64,000 nucleotides of DNA from Streptococcus anginosus subsp. whileyi MAS624. GTDB taxonomy: Bacteria; Bacillota; Bacilli; Lactobacillales; Streptococcaceae. The translations under genes were made by a program, and so were the position numbers. Below, in pieces: positions 37,501-45,472 of this stretch; the first letter of the stretch is position 1, and each line of letters starts with the position of its first letter. The notes beneath the pieces are model-generated. The model had not been told where the DNA came from and ran no database searches. It worked only from the letters and a program-made list of their open reading frames with translations. The stretch spans positions 1,218,501 through 1,282,500 of the forward strand of contig NZ_AP013072.1 in assembly GCF_000478925.1 (NCBI RefSeq), written 5' to 3'.

Positions 37501-37698
37501 TTGAACTTGCTTAGCTAAAACCTCTTGTTTCTGAGTTAAGAGAGTAACATTTCCTGTATCAAATTTTAGTGCCTTATCAATTTGTTTCAGCTCTCGGCTT
37601 GCTTCTAAGGCTTCGTGATTCACTCCTTTTAGAGCTTTTTGTAAGGGCTGCGTATCGCCACCAATTTCAATTGTGATTCCTTTAATGGTTCCAGCCAT
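34582..37698 (-). CDS. Phage tail tape measure protein
   Basis: This is the longest phage gene (1038 residues), as expected for the ruler that sets tail length. It starts with a TP901-type N-terminus (IKGITIEIGGDTQPLQKALKGVN), has long coiled coils at about 30-240, then a TP901 core domain (GASGKALDEMTDIAKGLATEIP). Hydrophobic segments lie near 600-650, followed by amphipathic Trp-containing repeats (WNGI/WDGI, about 770-900). It follows the frameshifted tail chaperone, its usual partner. Confidence 0.93.
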   Translation of the reverse strand: MAGTIKGITIEIGGDTQPLQKALKGVNHEALEASRELKQIDKALKFDTGNVTLLTQKQEVLAKQVQTTKEKLETLRQAQSQVEAQFQSGKIGADQYRAFQREVEITQNTLKSYENKLESVSRALEQNGSSVTSNKSRLAALGAEQSQLASESEKVASSFKLQESQLGRNASESEKLALAQKKIATQSEIVEKQIVNLERQLELTKAEYGENSVEANKLEKSLNETKTAYHHLQDEMSNMSGASDNANHSLAETNNLLKSEILVNFSEKLSEISQKLIDFGKATLEAFREVDEGMDIIVTKTGASGKALDEMTDIAKGLATEIPTDFQTVGSAVGELNTQFGLTGDALKDASATLIKYAEINGSDVTESAISAKQAIEAYGLETSDLNRVLDTVTYTAQATGVSVQDLMTKAIQGAPQIKALGLSFDEGVALMGQFEKSGVDSSAALSSLSKAAVNYAAKGKTLSEGLRETVEQIRNSTSETEALTLASSIFGTKAAPRMVDAIKRGALSFDDLAGTAEKAKGVVASTYEATLDPIDQFTIAQNAAKEAMAEVGGSIAETLAPILQQLVPLLKSVAEWFVNLPEPVREFILVVGGLVTVAGILLPIIVALQAAALALGTTIGGMLSAAAPIVGIVLAVIAAVALLVIGIKELWEHNEAFRTAVMEVWNAIYSAISFIVQQVIDFVMEIWGTLVSWWQENQQLIQDSATTVWNAISTVITTIMDLIGPYLTAVWENIKLVVTTAWDIIKTIIETVLNVILSIITLVMQVITGDWSGAWETIKQIVSTVWEGIQSIIGTILNAIWQFIVNSWNGIKDSVSNILSALSSLFSSIWNAIQSTVTGIVQGIASTLSNIWNGILQTISNVLNNIFSTVRNIWDGIKNAISGAIDGAKNAVSSAINAIKNLFNFHISWPHIPLPHFSVSGSANPLDWLKGDIPRIGIEWYAKGGILTKPTIFGVNGMNLLAGGESGREAVLPLNRETLSQIGRGIASTLDDLPQITITISDVVIREEADLERLSEHVAGRLADELARQKQLKGLGT

Positions 37699-37720
37699 AC
37701 CCTACCTCCTTACCGCTACA

Positions 37721-37933
37721 TCAAAAGTTATCAAAGTCTGTCTGAGTGGCTTTCCTGCTTCGAATTTCTTCTTTAGTACGCACTTCCACATAGTCTGTCT
37801 GATAATCCAGCGCCATGCCAATCGTTATCTCCTTTAAATCAGAAATTGATAGCCCTGTCTCTTTACAACAGTGAAGATAGGATTCTACTGTGAAAGTTTC
37901 GCTGCTCGCTTCTTCCGACGCATCGACTTTTTT
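37721..37933 (-). CDS. T-extension of the tail assembly chaperone (gpGT), by -1 frameshift
   Basis: This open frame has no start codon of its own. It is entered from the upstream gene by a -1 shift at 37927-37933 and reads VDASEEASSETFTVESYL, on through GMALDYQTDYVEVRTKEE to the stop at 37721. It is the counterpart of lambda gpT: a C-terminal extension made on a minority of chaperone molecules that binds the tape measure protein. It lies just before the tape measure gene, where such extensions occur. Confidence 0.85.
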   Translation of the reverse strand, partial: KKVDASEEASSETFTVESYLHCCKETGLSISDLKEITIGMALDYQTDYVEVRTKEEIRSRKATQTDFDNF

Positions 37934-38304
37934 CTGGTTGTCATCCCTTGATTTAACAATTCCATCAGAACCGGTCCTACTGTTTGAAGCGGAAATTCTT
38001 CTAAGCCCATAAAGAACTCTTCAAAAGGTTCAATTGATGGGTTAGCTGATTTGGCAAAAACCCAAAAGAGCCGGTGGAAAAACGTCATATCAAAATCCGC
38101 CAACATGCTCATATCCACATCCGATGCAGATAAAGTTTTGCCTTCTTCTAACTGTTCAGCTTTTTTTAGAATCGACTCTGCCTGCAACATTTGAAACAGG
38201 TCCTGGAAATAATCTTTCCCAAATTCTTTTTTATAGGCAATTGGTGTGTAAGCATTGGTCGCAAGCTCAATTTTCTTACCTGATAACTGAATCGTTTTCC
38301 GCAT
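37885..38304 (-). CDS. Phage tail assembly chaperone (gpG)
   Basis: The 139-residue helical protein is the short zero-frame product of the chaperone gene. It ends with a basic stretch (TRKKSMRRKKRAAKLSQ). It lies between the major tail protein and the tape measure. It contains the slippery heptamer A AAA AAG in the correct phase (codons AGA AAA AAG) 16 codons from its end, so a fraction of ribosomes should make the longer G-T fusion. Confidence 0.88.
   Translation of the reverse strand: MRKTIQLSGKKIELATNAYTPIAYKKEFGKDYFQDLFQMLQAESILKKAEQLEEGKTLSASDVDMSMLADFDMTFFHRLFWVFAKSANPSIEPFEEFFMGLEEFPLQTVGPVLMELLNQGMTTRKKSMRRKKRAAKLSQ
37927..37933 (-). other. Programmed -1 ribosomal frameshift site
   Basis: The coding strand reads A AAA AAG in phase X XXY YYZ, the same heptamer as in E. 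coli dnaX. The -1 frame after it stays open for about 68 codons. Confidence 0.85.
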
Positions 38305-38306
38305 GA

Positions 38307-38885
38307 TTAACCTCCCAGTTTCACAGTTGGCTCATAGACTTTTGTAAACCAAGTCTTTTTGACATCTTCTGGGGTATCCTCTGTGGTCCTGCGACGGACG
38401 ATTTTATCCAGCGGCCGAGGACTGGCTTTGAATTTCAATTCTACTTCGTTGATGTCTGAACCGCTCTTTGTTTTGGAAGCAACGGTTGGCCTGCTTGCAT
38501 AACAATAATAGAGCACATGGAGCGTTTCCTTCTTATCCCCTTCAAAGCGAAACATTAAAGCAAAGTTTTTCTTTTCGCTGCTTGCAATTTCTGAGATGAC
38601 ATTACTCTGGGCATCGATAGTTTCTCCCAACACTCGGGTCAAAAATTCCTGTGTCAGAAGAGCCAGTTTCAGAGTTCCTTCATAGCCATCATTGGATTCT
38701 GTCGTATAAAAATTGATGTTGTCTGCTTTATAGGAACCCGAATCCCCTTGTGGCTCCAAGGTCAGCTCTGCGGCACCTCTGAGTCGCTCTACTGTGCCGT
38801 AGGTCAGCGCCCCATCATCTCCTTCTTTGGTTACTTCTGCCCAATGGACATCCTGCAAACCAAAGGTGACTTTATTTTTCTCCAT
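38307..38885 (-). CDS. Phage major tail protein
   Basis: The 192-residue protein is of the phi13-type major tail family (VTFGLQDVHWAEVTKEGDDG, then VASKTKSGSDINEVELKFKASPRP). It should polymerise into the tail tube. It lies between the tail completion genes and the chaperone. GAAAGGA precedes the ATG. Confidence 0.9.
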   Translation of the reverse strand: MEKNKVTFGLQDVHWAEVTKEGDDGALTYGTVERLRGAAELTLEPQGDSGSYKADNINFYTTESNDGYEGTLKLALLTQEFLTRVLGETIDAQSNVISEIASSEKKNFALMFRFEGDKKETLHVLYYCYASRPTVASKTKSGSDINEVELKFKASPRPLDKIVRRRTTEDTPEDVKKTWFTKVYEPTVKLGG

Positions 38886-38899
38886 CGGATTTTTCCTTT

Positions 38900-39217
38900 C
38901 TATTGACTTAAATGATAAATAACCTGATACAGCTTTTCTGTATACAGATAGGTTTCTTCCTTGTCAAAAAAGAGAGAATGGCTGTCGAGTACTGCTTCTA
39001 TTTTCTCTTCTAAACCAAGGTCTTTTTTCTCGGTATAAAGCTCCAGTCTGACTTGACTTCCTTTGTGATAAGCCAGATTATCTGCTCCATAATTCTGAGA
39101 AGCAGGAAACCAATACACCAAAAAGGGAGGAGCTGGACTGTGACCCTCCTCAAAATGGTGATAGGCACAGGGCAAACCTAGACTGCTTAAAAATGGAAAC
39201 CACTCATCTTTTTTCAT
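38900..39217 (-). CDS. Phage tail terminator/completion-like protein
   Basis: This 105-residue protein lies between the HK97 gp10-like gene and the major tail protein, the slot of tail terminator proteins. The sequence (LGLPCAYHHFEEG ... QVRLELYTEKKDLGLEEKIEAVL) matches phage proteins commonly seen in that slot. The name is inferred mainly from position. It overlaps the upstream gene by four bases. Confidence 0.75.
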   Translation of the reverse strand: MKKDEWFPFLSSLGLPCAYHHFEEGHSPAPPFLVYWFPASQNYGADNLAYHKGSQVRLELYTEKKDLGLEEKIEAVLDSHSLFFDKEETYLYTEKLYQVIYHLSQ

Positions 39218-39582
39218 AACTTCTCCTTCAAGCGCTCTTCAAATTGGCGAATCATCTTTTCTTCAACAGGAGCAATATGACGAATTCCTTCAACCCTACC
39301 ACCGTCTCGTTTAGCATGACCGTTTTCTAAGAGATGCATCAGTCCTGGTGTTCGATTATGAATCGTTTTTATCAAAGCTAGATTCGTTTCTTTAGTCGCA
39401 GTAGAGGTCCAGTCTCGAGCATATTTTCCCCTCTTTTTGGGAGAACCATGCTTTAACTCATTGACGGCTTCCTGCGTACTGTCTTCCACCACTGCTTTCA
39501 ATGTTTCAGTAGACCTTTCCACATAATCTTCTAACTCCTTTTGAACAGCCCGAGCTAGGTCAGATGGATCAATTGTTGCCAT
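39214..39582 (-). CDS. HK97 gp10-like phage protein
   Basis: The 122-residue product (MATIDPSDLARAVQKEL ... SPKKRGKYARDWTS ... MHLLENGHAKRDGGRV) has the HK97 gp10 family pattern, a neck component. The start at 39582 has GGAGGTG upstream; the longer frame adds seven residues unlike the family. It overlaps the head-tail adaptor gene. Confidence 0.85.
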   Translation of the reverse strand: MATIDPSDLARAVQKELEDYVERSTETLKAVVEDSTQEAVNELKHGSPKKRGKYARDWTSTATKETNLALIKTIHNRTPGLMHLLENGHAKRDGGRVEGIRHIAPVEEKMIRQFEERLKEKL

Positions 39583-39913
39583 ATTGCACCTCCTCTGTCG
39601 CATCTATCAGGATTAATTTCTGAGGATAAGTCAACGAATCAATGGCCTTGATATTATAAACCTTATCCTCAAAGCGAAGACGAGTGGTTTTACTATCCAA
39701 CTCTCGAATAGCAGGGTCATAGCGCAGCGTAAATCGTAATTGATGAATATTCTTGATCATTACTGTAGCAGTGCCTTCCGTTTCAAGAAGCACCTTGCAG
39801 GAACACCACCTAGAAAACAACGGTTGCCACTGACTATTTTCATTGCCAATAGCATCTTGCTCAATGACTCGTTTTTCAAAGAAAACTCGTTTACTTAATG
39901 GGGCTATTCTCAT
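39569..39913 (-). CDS. Phage head-tail adaptor
   Basis: The 114-residue protein resembles SPP1 gp16 / phage_H_T_join head closure proteins (RVFFEKRVIEQDAIGNE, then LRFEDKVYNIKAIDSL). It lies second after the capsid gene, overlapping both neighbours as usual for this module. Confidence 0.85.
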   Translation of the reverse strand: MRIAPLSKRVFFEKRVIEQDAIGNENSQWQPLFSRWCSCKVLLETEGTATVMIKNIHQLRFTLRYDPAIRELDSKTTRLRFEDKVYNIKAIDSLTYPQKLILIDATEEVQYGNN

Positions 39914-40194
39914 TAGAATACATCCCTTCTATGAGCAGAAAGAAGAGCCTTGAGCAGTTCTACTAGGTTTTCCTGTCCTCCTTCTTCCCGATGCTCATAA
40001 AGATAAGCCGTTCCAAATAAAACAATCGTCTGAAGGAAGTCAACTTCTTTCTCCTCCGTCACTTCCTCCAGATTCTTGCGTAGGATACTGGAACACAACT
40101 CTTCACTGGCGGAAATCATGACTTGAATCAACTGATCATCCTCTGAGTGTTCAACCCTTAGATAGTTCCTTGCTTCCTCCAAACTAATCTTCAT
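39913..40194 (-). CDS. Phage head-tail connector (gp6-like DNA packaging protein)
   Basis: The 93-residue helical protein (MKISLEEARNYLRVEHSEDDQLIQVMISASEE) fits the HK97 gp6-like connector family that sits under the portal. The ATG at 40194 has GAGG six bases upstream. It follows the capsid gene by eight bases. Confidence 0.87.
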   Translation of the reverse strand: MKISLEEARNYLRVEHSEDDQLIQVMISASEELCSSILRKNLEEVTEEKEVDFLQTIVLFGTAYLYEHREEGGQENLVELLKALLSAHRRDVF

Positions 40195-40202
40195 GAGAAG
40201 CC

Positions 40203-41384
40203 TCATTTCATGGTCAAAACTTTAACCGCTTCATTCAGAATTAACTTACCATCCACACGCTGACTAGCAAGGAAGCCAACTTGACCGCTTTCTGCATAGA
40301 GTTCATTCAGGCGTTTAAAGGAACGTCCTTGACGATCCGCAATCCAGTAGTAAGAAAAGTCACCGAAAGCCAAAACTTTCTTACCTGTATCAATGGTTGG
40401 TACAAAGCTAGAGGTGAAATAAGGACGATTCAGAATCATATCTGGTACACCAGCTTGAACAGATGGCTGCCAGATATAGTTGCCATTATTGTCCTTGAGT
40501 TTCCGTAAGGCTTTGACAGTCGAATCGTTCAAAATCCATACTGCATTTTTCCGATAAGGTGATTTAAGCGAGTGATACAAATCCATGACATCGTCAAAGG
40601 TAATCGTCGCACCACCACTAGTCGCCCCTTCAGTGACCGTTTGAAAAATTCCTGTTGGCTTACCTGTTCCATCACCAATCAGAAAAGCTTCCTCTTCCTT
40701 CACACCAATACGACGAGCAAATTCATTAGCCATATAGCTTTCCAAATCAAAGACGGAATCATAGAGCAGCTCATCAGAAATCTTAATGGCTGTTCCAACC
40801 TTATGGGAACCAAGCGTTACTTGATTAAAGGTATCTTCTGATTCCTTGAACTTAGAGTTCTCATCCATCCAAGTGGCTTCACCGTTCCCTGACACAACTG
40901 GAATCTTCCGCTCTCCGCTTGATGTCTGAATAACCGTTGCGAGACTCCGCATGAAGTTTTCTTCTTGAAGAGCCTGGATCAGACGTTTCTCATATTCATC
41001 TGGAACCAAGTAACCGCCACGTGAGTCGTCTCCAATACTGAGGGTATTTTCAATATCATAAAAGTTTTTCTTGCGGATATTGTTCCAAAAAGCTGTGTTA
41101 TAGGCTTTAGAGGAACGTCCGCCTTTTGGATTTCCTCCGCCCACGGTTGGATTGGCAACAATCGCTTGACTAACCGGACTGGCCAATTCCTTGTCTAGTG
41201 CTTCCTGCCGTTCCAAGCGTTCAATCTCTTTACCAAGACGAACGACTTCATCTTCCATTTCTTCATAACGAGCCGTATCTTCTGCAGAAACCAGACCCTT
41301 ATCATCTCTACAGGTATCTAGGAAGTTTTTTGCTTTCTCCCATACCTGTGCTCGTTTTTCCCGCAATTGTAAAATTTTACTCAT
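40203..41384 (-). CDS. Phage major capsid protein (HK97 fold)
   Basis: The 393-residue precursor has an N-terminal coiled-coil scaffold or delta domain (about 1-70, KEIERLERQEALDKEL). The HK97-fold shell domain follows, with SIGDDSRGGYLVPDEY, VVSGNGEATWMDEN and GDGTGKPTGIFQTV. The protease encoded just upstream should remove the delta domain during maturation. Confidence 0.94.
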   Translation of the reverse strand: MSKILQLREKRAQVWEKAKNFLDTCRDDKGLVSAEDTARYEEMEDEVVRLGKEIERLERQEALDKELASPVSQAIVANPTVGGGNPKGGRSSKAYNTAFWNNIRKKNFYDIENTLSIGDDSRGGYLVPDEYEKRLIQALQEENFMRSLATVIQTSSGERKIPVVSGNGEATWMDENSKFKESEDTFNQVTLGSHKVGTAIKISDELLYDSVFDLESYMANEFARRIGVKEEEAFLIGDGTGKPTGIFQTVTEGATSGGATITFDDVMDLYHSLKSPYRKNAVWILNDSTVKALRKLKDNNGNYIWQPSVQAGVPDMILNRPYFTSSFVPTIDTGKKVLAFGDFSYYWIADRQGRSFKRLNELYAESGQVGFLASQRVDGKLILNEAVKVLTMK

Positions 41385-41397
41385 GGTTATTCCTTTC

Positions 41398-42081
41398 CTA
41401 TTTCAAGAGTGACAAACGTTTCTCTAACTGAGAAACTGGTGTTTTGGGCTGAGTTTTTTTATCAGCCAATTTTAAAAGCAATTGGTTGGTCACCGCTGCT
41501 TGACTAAACATCATACTTTGAACTGTTCCCTCTTCATGTGGAGCAGGTTCATACAAAATAGAATCCGCAAATCCAAGTTCAAGAGCCTTCTTAGCATTAA
41601 ACCAAGACTCAGCATCCATCAAGTGGGATAGCTGTACCCGAGATAAACTAGTTTTAATTTCATAGGCATTGAGTATGGACTCTTTGACTTCCGATAACAT
41701 AGCAATGGCCTTCTCCATTTCTTTAGAATCGCCAATTGCGACCGTCATCGGATTATGAATCATCATCATAGCTACTGGACTCATATTGACGGTGGTTCCC
41801 GCCATAGCAATGACACTGGCTGCCGAAGCTGCAATGCCGTCAATATTAACGGTCACATCGTCTTTATAATCCATTAACATGTTGTAAATTTGAGCTGCTG
41901 CAAAGACATCCCCACCTGGTGAATTAATCCATAAGGTTAATGGACCACTGCCACTCATAAGTTCATTCTTAAAGATTTGCGGAGTCACATCATCATCCAC
42001 CCAGGATTCACTGGCGATTGTGCCATTTAGATGCAGTACGCGCCCCATTGCATCCTCGCTGAAATTCCAAAATTTATTCAT
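41398..42081 (-). CDS. ClpP-like prohead protease
   Basis: This 227-residue serine protease has the ClpP-type nucleophile in GIAASAAS (Ser86), the catalytic His in MMMIHNP (His109), and WINSPGGDVF near 51-60. It lies between portal and capsid, where phages use it to trim the capsid scaffold. It overlaps the portal gene by eight bases. Confidence 0.94.
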   Translation of the reverse strand: MNKFWNFSEDAMGRVLHLNGTIASESWVDDDVTPQIFKNELMSGSGPLTLWINSPGGDVFAAAQIYNMLMDYKDDVTVNIDGIAASAASVIAMAGTTVNMSPVAMMMIHNPMTVAIGDSKEMEKAIAMLSEVKESILNAYEIKTSLSRVQLSHLMDAESWFNAKKALELGFADSILYEPAPHEEGTVQSMMFSQAAVTNQLLLKLADKKTQPKTPVSQLEKRLSLLK

Positions 42082-43336
42082 GACTCTCTCCTTCTTGATT
42101 TGTTTTCATAAATCCTCCTGCATCCTTTAACTTGGTCATATTTCCATTAATGAGATAAAGGTCACCACCTTCTTCTGGCGGTATAGGGTTAAGTTCTTCT
42201 AGCTTCCTGATGTCATTGGTTGATAGCCAACCGTTTTGTCGACCAATCGCATAGCCATTCATCCGACTTTGGTAATCTCCACGAAGCAAGCCGTCCACAT
42301 TAAATTTAATGAAATGGGTCTTCTTCTCTTCCGGCAGCAGCAAACTTTTCTTAAGAGCCTGTTCAAACCGAACCACCCAGGGATCCAAGGTATACTTAAC
42401 AAACTCAAGGGATTGTTGCTCAATATTCGAAAAACTGGACTTCTCTAAATCTCCTACCATATGCGGTGGAATCCGAAAGAGACGTGCAATCTCATTGATT
42501 TGAAACTTGCGGGTTTCCAAGAACTGTGCTTCTTCAGGCGGTATCCCAATTTGCTTATAGCTCATCCCTTCTTCCAATACAGCGACCTTATGAGCATTTC
42601 GTGTCCCCTGATAGACTGCATTCCAAGAATCTCGGACCTTAGCAGGGTCTTTTAAAATCCCCGGGTGTTCGAGAACTCCACCGGGATTAGCACCGTTGCC
42701 AAAGAAACTAGCGCCATACTCTTCACAGGCTAGCGTCATCCCGACTGCATTCTTTGCCAGAGCAATCGGAGAATAACCAATCAGACCATCAAATCCTAAG
42801 CCAGGAATATGAAGTACCTCTTCTTGTGATAAAACAATGCTTCCTTTTTCCTGAAAATTAGGATTGTCTTCCTCAAAACGATTGTAAACATAAAAGAGCT
42901 TACCCTTCTCACTTCGATGAACGCTCATCTGATCCGGTAGCAAAGGATACAGCCCAATCACCTGACCTGAACGGTCACGAAGAATCTGAGAATAGGCATT
43001 CCCCCAGATCAAGAGATGGCTCATCAAGGTTTCTCGAAAGACAAAAGAAGTCATATCAGGGTTCGGCTCATCATGCAAAAGCGTGTAAAGGGCATGTTCT
43101 GTATCCTTCGTTTTCCCTCCTTCGGTGTATCGATAAACATGAAGAGGTAAAGATGCAATGGTCTCTGACAGAATCCTTACGCAGGCATAGACCGCTGTCG
43201 TTTGTAATGCCGTCCGTTCATTGACCGTTTTCCCACTCGTGGTTCGACCAAAGAGTAGCGAAAAGTCATTTCCTTCATACTTATTTTTGGGCTCTCCCCT
43301 CTGTCGTTTTAGTCCTAATCGTTCCAATATTCCCAT
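42074..43336 (-). CDS. Phage portal protein (HK97 family)
   Basis: The 420-residue protein forms the dodecameric DNA gate of the capsid. Family motifs include VYACVRILSETIASLPLHVYR, GNAYSQILRDRSGQVI, EVLHIPGLG and RLFRIPPHMVGD. The start at 43336 (MGILERLG) lies six bases after AAAGGAG; the ATG two codons earlier abuts that site. The terminase genes that should precede it are absent: the IS861-like element begins about 100 bases upstream. Confidence 0.94.
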   Translation of the reverse strand: MGILERLGLKRQRGEPKNKYEGNDFSLLFGRTTSGKTVNERTALQTTAVYACVRILSETIASLPLHVYRYTEGGKTKDTEHALYTLLHDEPNPDMTSFVFRETLMSHLLIWGNAYSQILRDRSGQVIGLYPLLPDQMSVHRSEKGKLFYVYNRFEEDNPNFQEKGSIVLSQEEVLHIPGLGFDGLIGYSPIALAKNAVGMTLACEEYGASFFGNGANPGGVLEHPGILKDPAKVRDSWNAVYQGTRNAHKVAVLEEGMSYKQIGIPPEEAQFLETRKFQINEIARLFRIPPHMVGDLEKSSFSNIEQQSLEFVKYTLDPWVVRFEQALKKSLLLPEEKKTHFIKFNVDGLLRGDYQSRMNGYAIGRQNGWLSTNDIRKLEELNPIPPEEGGDLYLINGNMTKLKDAGGFMKTNQEGESHE

Positions 43337-43496
43337 AGTCATCTCCTTTTCTAGGCATGAAAAAAAGCACCTCTCTTGAGATGCTTTACAATCACTCTTT
43401 CAATTGTGGAAAATCTAATAAATTTAAAAGGATAAGATTCTGAACTGCACCCCAAAAGTTAGACAAGAAAACTCTAACTTTTGGGGTGTTATTTTT

Positions 43497-44033
43497 ATGA
43501 AATTAAGTTATGAAGACAAGGTTCAAATCTATTACTTGCGAAAAAGCGGCGCAACTCTCAAGTCATTATCAAAACAGTTTAACTTCAATCAGTCAGGGAT
43601 CGAATATCTGATTCGGCTGATTGATAGGCATGGAGTAGGCATTGTCAAGAGAGGTAAGAAGACTTATTATTCTCCTGAACTAAAGCAAAAAATCCTTCAT
43701 CAAGTTCTTCTTGAAGGGCGTTCTCAATTGTCAGTCTCTCTCGATTTTGCCCTTCCTAACAGGGGGACTCTCCCAAATTGGCTGGCACAATATAAGAAAA
43801 ACGGCTATACTATTGTTGAGAAACAAAGAGGGAGACCACCAAAGATGGGACGTAAGAAAAAGAAAACTTGGGAAGAAATGACGGAACTAGAGCGACTTCA
43901 AGAAGAGAACGAGCGTCTTAGAACGGAGAATGCCTATCTAAAAAAGTTGAGGGAGTTACGCTTAAGGGACAAAACCTTACAGCACGAAAAGCAGAGACAA
44001 TTAGAGAGATGGTCAAGGGAGGATTCCGATTAA
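43497..44033 (+). CDS. IS3-family transposase OrfA
   Basis: The 178-residue product has two helix-turn-helix segments ([20 protein letters not shown], then [21 protein letters not shown]) and a leucine-zipper-like coiled coil near 130-165. This is the DNA-binding half of IS3 transposases. It contains an A AAA AAG heptamer at 43940-43946, in phase, which leads into the orfB frame. Confidence 0.92.
   Translation: MKLSYEDKVQIYYLRKSGATLKSLSKQFNFNQSGIEYLIRLIDRHGVGIVKRGKKTYYSPELKQKILHQVLLEGRSQLSVSLDFALPNRGTLPNWLAQYKKNGYTIVEKQRGRPPKMGRKKKKTWEEMTELERLQEENERLRTENAYLKKLRELRLRDKTLQHEKQRQLERWSREDSD
43940..43946 (+). other. Programmed -1 frameshift site of the IS3 transposase
   Basis: Codons CTA AAA AAG contain the slippery A AAA AAG. 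After a -1 shift the frame reads [18 protein letters not shown] and continues without a stop into OrfB, giving the OrfAB transposase. Confidence 0.85.
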
Positions 44034-44848
44034 GTTTCCTACTAGCCATAGCTAAACTCTCTCGTGCAACTTACTATTACCAGCTAAAACAGCTGGACAA
44101 ACCAGACAAGAATCAAGAGTTAAAAGCTGAAATTCAATTGATTTATGATGAGCACAAGGGAAACTATGGTTATCGTCGGATTCATCTTGAACTGAAAAAT
44201 CGTGGCTTTCACGTTAATCATAAGAAAGTTCAGCGATTGATGCAAGTGATGGGACTACAAGCTCGAATTCGTCGTCAACGGAAGTATTCTTCTTACAAGG
44301 GGGAGATTGGTAAGAAAGCTGAGAATCTCATTCAGCGTCAATTTCAAGCTTCTAAGCCTTATGAGAAGTGCTATACAGATGTAACCGAATTTGCCTTACC
44401 AAACGTCAATGGAAAGCTCTACCTGTCTCCTATTTTAGATGGGTATAATAGTGAAATCATTGCCTTTACCTTGTCACGTTCACCTGACTTGAACCAGGTC
44501 AGAACAATGTTAGCCAAGGCTTTTCCTGCTGAAACCTACAAGGGAACCATTCTCCACAGTGACCAAGGCTGGCAGTATCAGCACCAGTCTTATCATCAAT
44601 TCTTAGAAGCGAAAGGAATTGTCCCATCTATGTCTCGCAAGGGCAATAGTCCAGACAATGGGATGATGGAGTCCTTCTTTGGCATCCTCAAATCGGAGAT
44701 GTTCTACGGTTATGAGAAGAGTTATCAATCGCTTGAGGAGCTGGAGAAAGCTATTGCAACTTATATTGTTTATTACAACAATAAACGGAGCAAAACTAAA
44801 CTAAAAGGACTTAGTCCTGTGCAGTACAGAACTAAATCCTTTCACTAA
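44009..44848 (+). CDS. IS3-family transposase OrfB (DDE integrase domain)
   Basis: The 279-residue catalytic half has a HTH_21-like N-terminus ([27 protein letters not shown]). The rve DDE domain follows: TDVTEF (first Asp), [12 protein letters not shown] (second Asp) and [17 protein letters not shown] (the catalytic Glu). It is mainly expressed as an OrfAB fusion through the upstream frameshift. The frame is intact. Confidence 0.93.
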   Translation: MVKGGFRLSFLLAIAKLSRATYYYQLKQLDKPDKNQELKAEIQLIYDEHKGNYGYRRIHLELKNRGFHVNHKKVQRLMQVMGLQARIRRQRKYSSYKGEIGKKAENLIQRQFQASKPYEKCYTDVTEFALPNVNGKLYLSPILDGYNSEIIAFTLSRSPDLNQVRTMLAKAFPAETYKGTILHSDQGWQYQHQSYHQFLEAKGIVPSMSRKGNSPDNGMMESFFGILKSEMFYGYEKSYQSLEELEKAIATYIVYYNNKRSKTKLKGLSPVQYRTKSFH

Positions 44849-44880
44849 TATTTTTTGTCTAACTTTTTGGGGGCAGTACA

Positions 44881-45366
44881 TCCAAGCCCCTTTTCTTTTA
44901 GGGTATCCATCATTGCTACTATCTGATCTCCGGAAACGGTGGCAGAGGTATTTATCACCCCTGCCGCCTTATTTACCATGTGCTGTGCCACATCAAAAAC
45001 TGCCATTGAAAACTCAAAGGCATGGGATACTAACCATACAGCAATCCACATCTTGATGATGTACTTAAAAAATTCAAAGGTATCTATATCGTGCATATTG
45101 TTCTTTTGCATTACCATATTGATAAGCTCGATACAAAGAACTGCTGTGATGATTAGTCCCGCTATTGGAATGATAACGGAATCGTTAATGCTTTTGATAA
45201 AGGCAAATACATCTCCGTTCCACCCCATAGGCGTTTTACCTACATCTGTTGCAACCGCACCAACTTTGTCGTTGATATCAAGAAACATGGACTCTAAGTT
45301 TGCTTGGATACCGCCCAGTAGAAGTTCCTTAAAGAATTCTTCTATCTTGTCGAATATTCCAAACAT
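44881..45366 (-). pseudogene. TrbL/VirB6-like protein of the right ICE, C-terminus lost
   Basis: The N-terminal 162 codons encode a Tn1549-type TrbL/VirB6-like channel protein (MGWNGDVFAFIKSINDSVIIP, then KNNMHDIDTFEFFKYI) with two or three membrane segments. After LKEKGLG the frame runs into the right end of the IS861-like element and soon stops. Complete members have roughly 290 residues. The downstream transfer genes of this ICE (VirB4 and others) are absent, replaced by the prophage side of the IS. Confidence 0.85.
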
Positions 45367-45385
45367 CTAAGCTCTCCTTTTCTTC

Positions 45386-45452
45386 TTAATTGAGTACACC
45401 CGCAAGTAGTGGAATGAGCTTAAGTCCGATAAGAACGATACCTCCTCCAGCC
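45386..45452 (-). pseudogene. Maff2 protein, C-terminal part
   Basis: These codons read GGGIVLIGLKLIPLLAGVLN and stop 20 bases before the TrbL start. They complete the Maff2 frame whose N-terminal part lies at 59110-59260. The two halves are separated by the 13.6-kb nested element. Confidence 0.85.
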
Positions 45453-45472
45453 ATAAGCTGCTTTATGGCTAA

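Larger units (their letters stand above)
28394..43440 (-). mobile_element. Siphoprophage late-gene fragment
   Basis: A contiguous HK97-type morphogenesis and lysis block is present in canonical order: portal, ClpP-like protease, capsid, head-tail connectors, major tail protein, tail chaperone, tape measure, distal tail, tail tip, holin and lysin. At the integrase end it is cut by IS30. At the terminase end it is cut by the IS861-like element, with terminase, replication and lysogeny genes missing. It cannot make phage by itself. Confidence 0.92.
43441..44880 (+). mobile_element. IS861-like insertion sequence (IS3 family, IS150 group)
   Basis: This is a 1440-bp element. Its ends are inverted repeats: left TGAACTGCACCCC followed by AAAAGTTAGACA, right (reverse complement) TGTACTGCCCCC followed by AAAAAGTTAGACA. 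It encodes two overlapping frames, orfA and orfB. Flanks ATTC on the left and TCCA on the right show no target duplication. It separates the prophage fragment from the right ICE and truncates trbL. Confidence 0.92.

Noticed and set aside
37721..37884. Chaperone T frame as a decayed gene
   Set aside because: The frame is open from the slippery site to its stop and encodes a sensible gpT-like extension in the right place.
43343..43440. Terminase fragment upstream of the portal gene
   Set aside because: The 98 bases between the portal start and the IS show no readable terminase C-terminus on the minus strand.
43497..44848. IS3 orfA/orfB overlap as a broken transposase
   Set aside because: A phase-correct A AAA AAG heptamer and an open -1 frame show a normal programmed frameshift.
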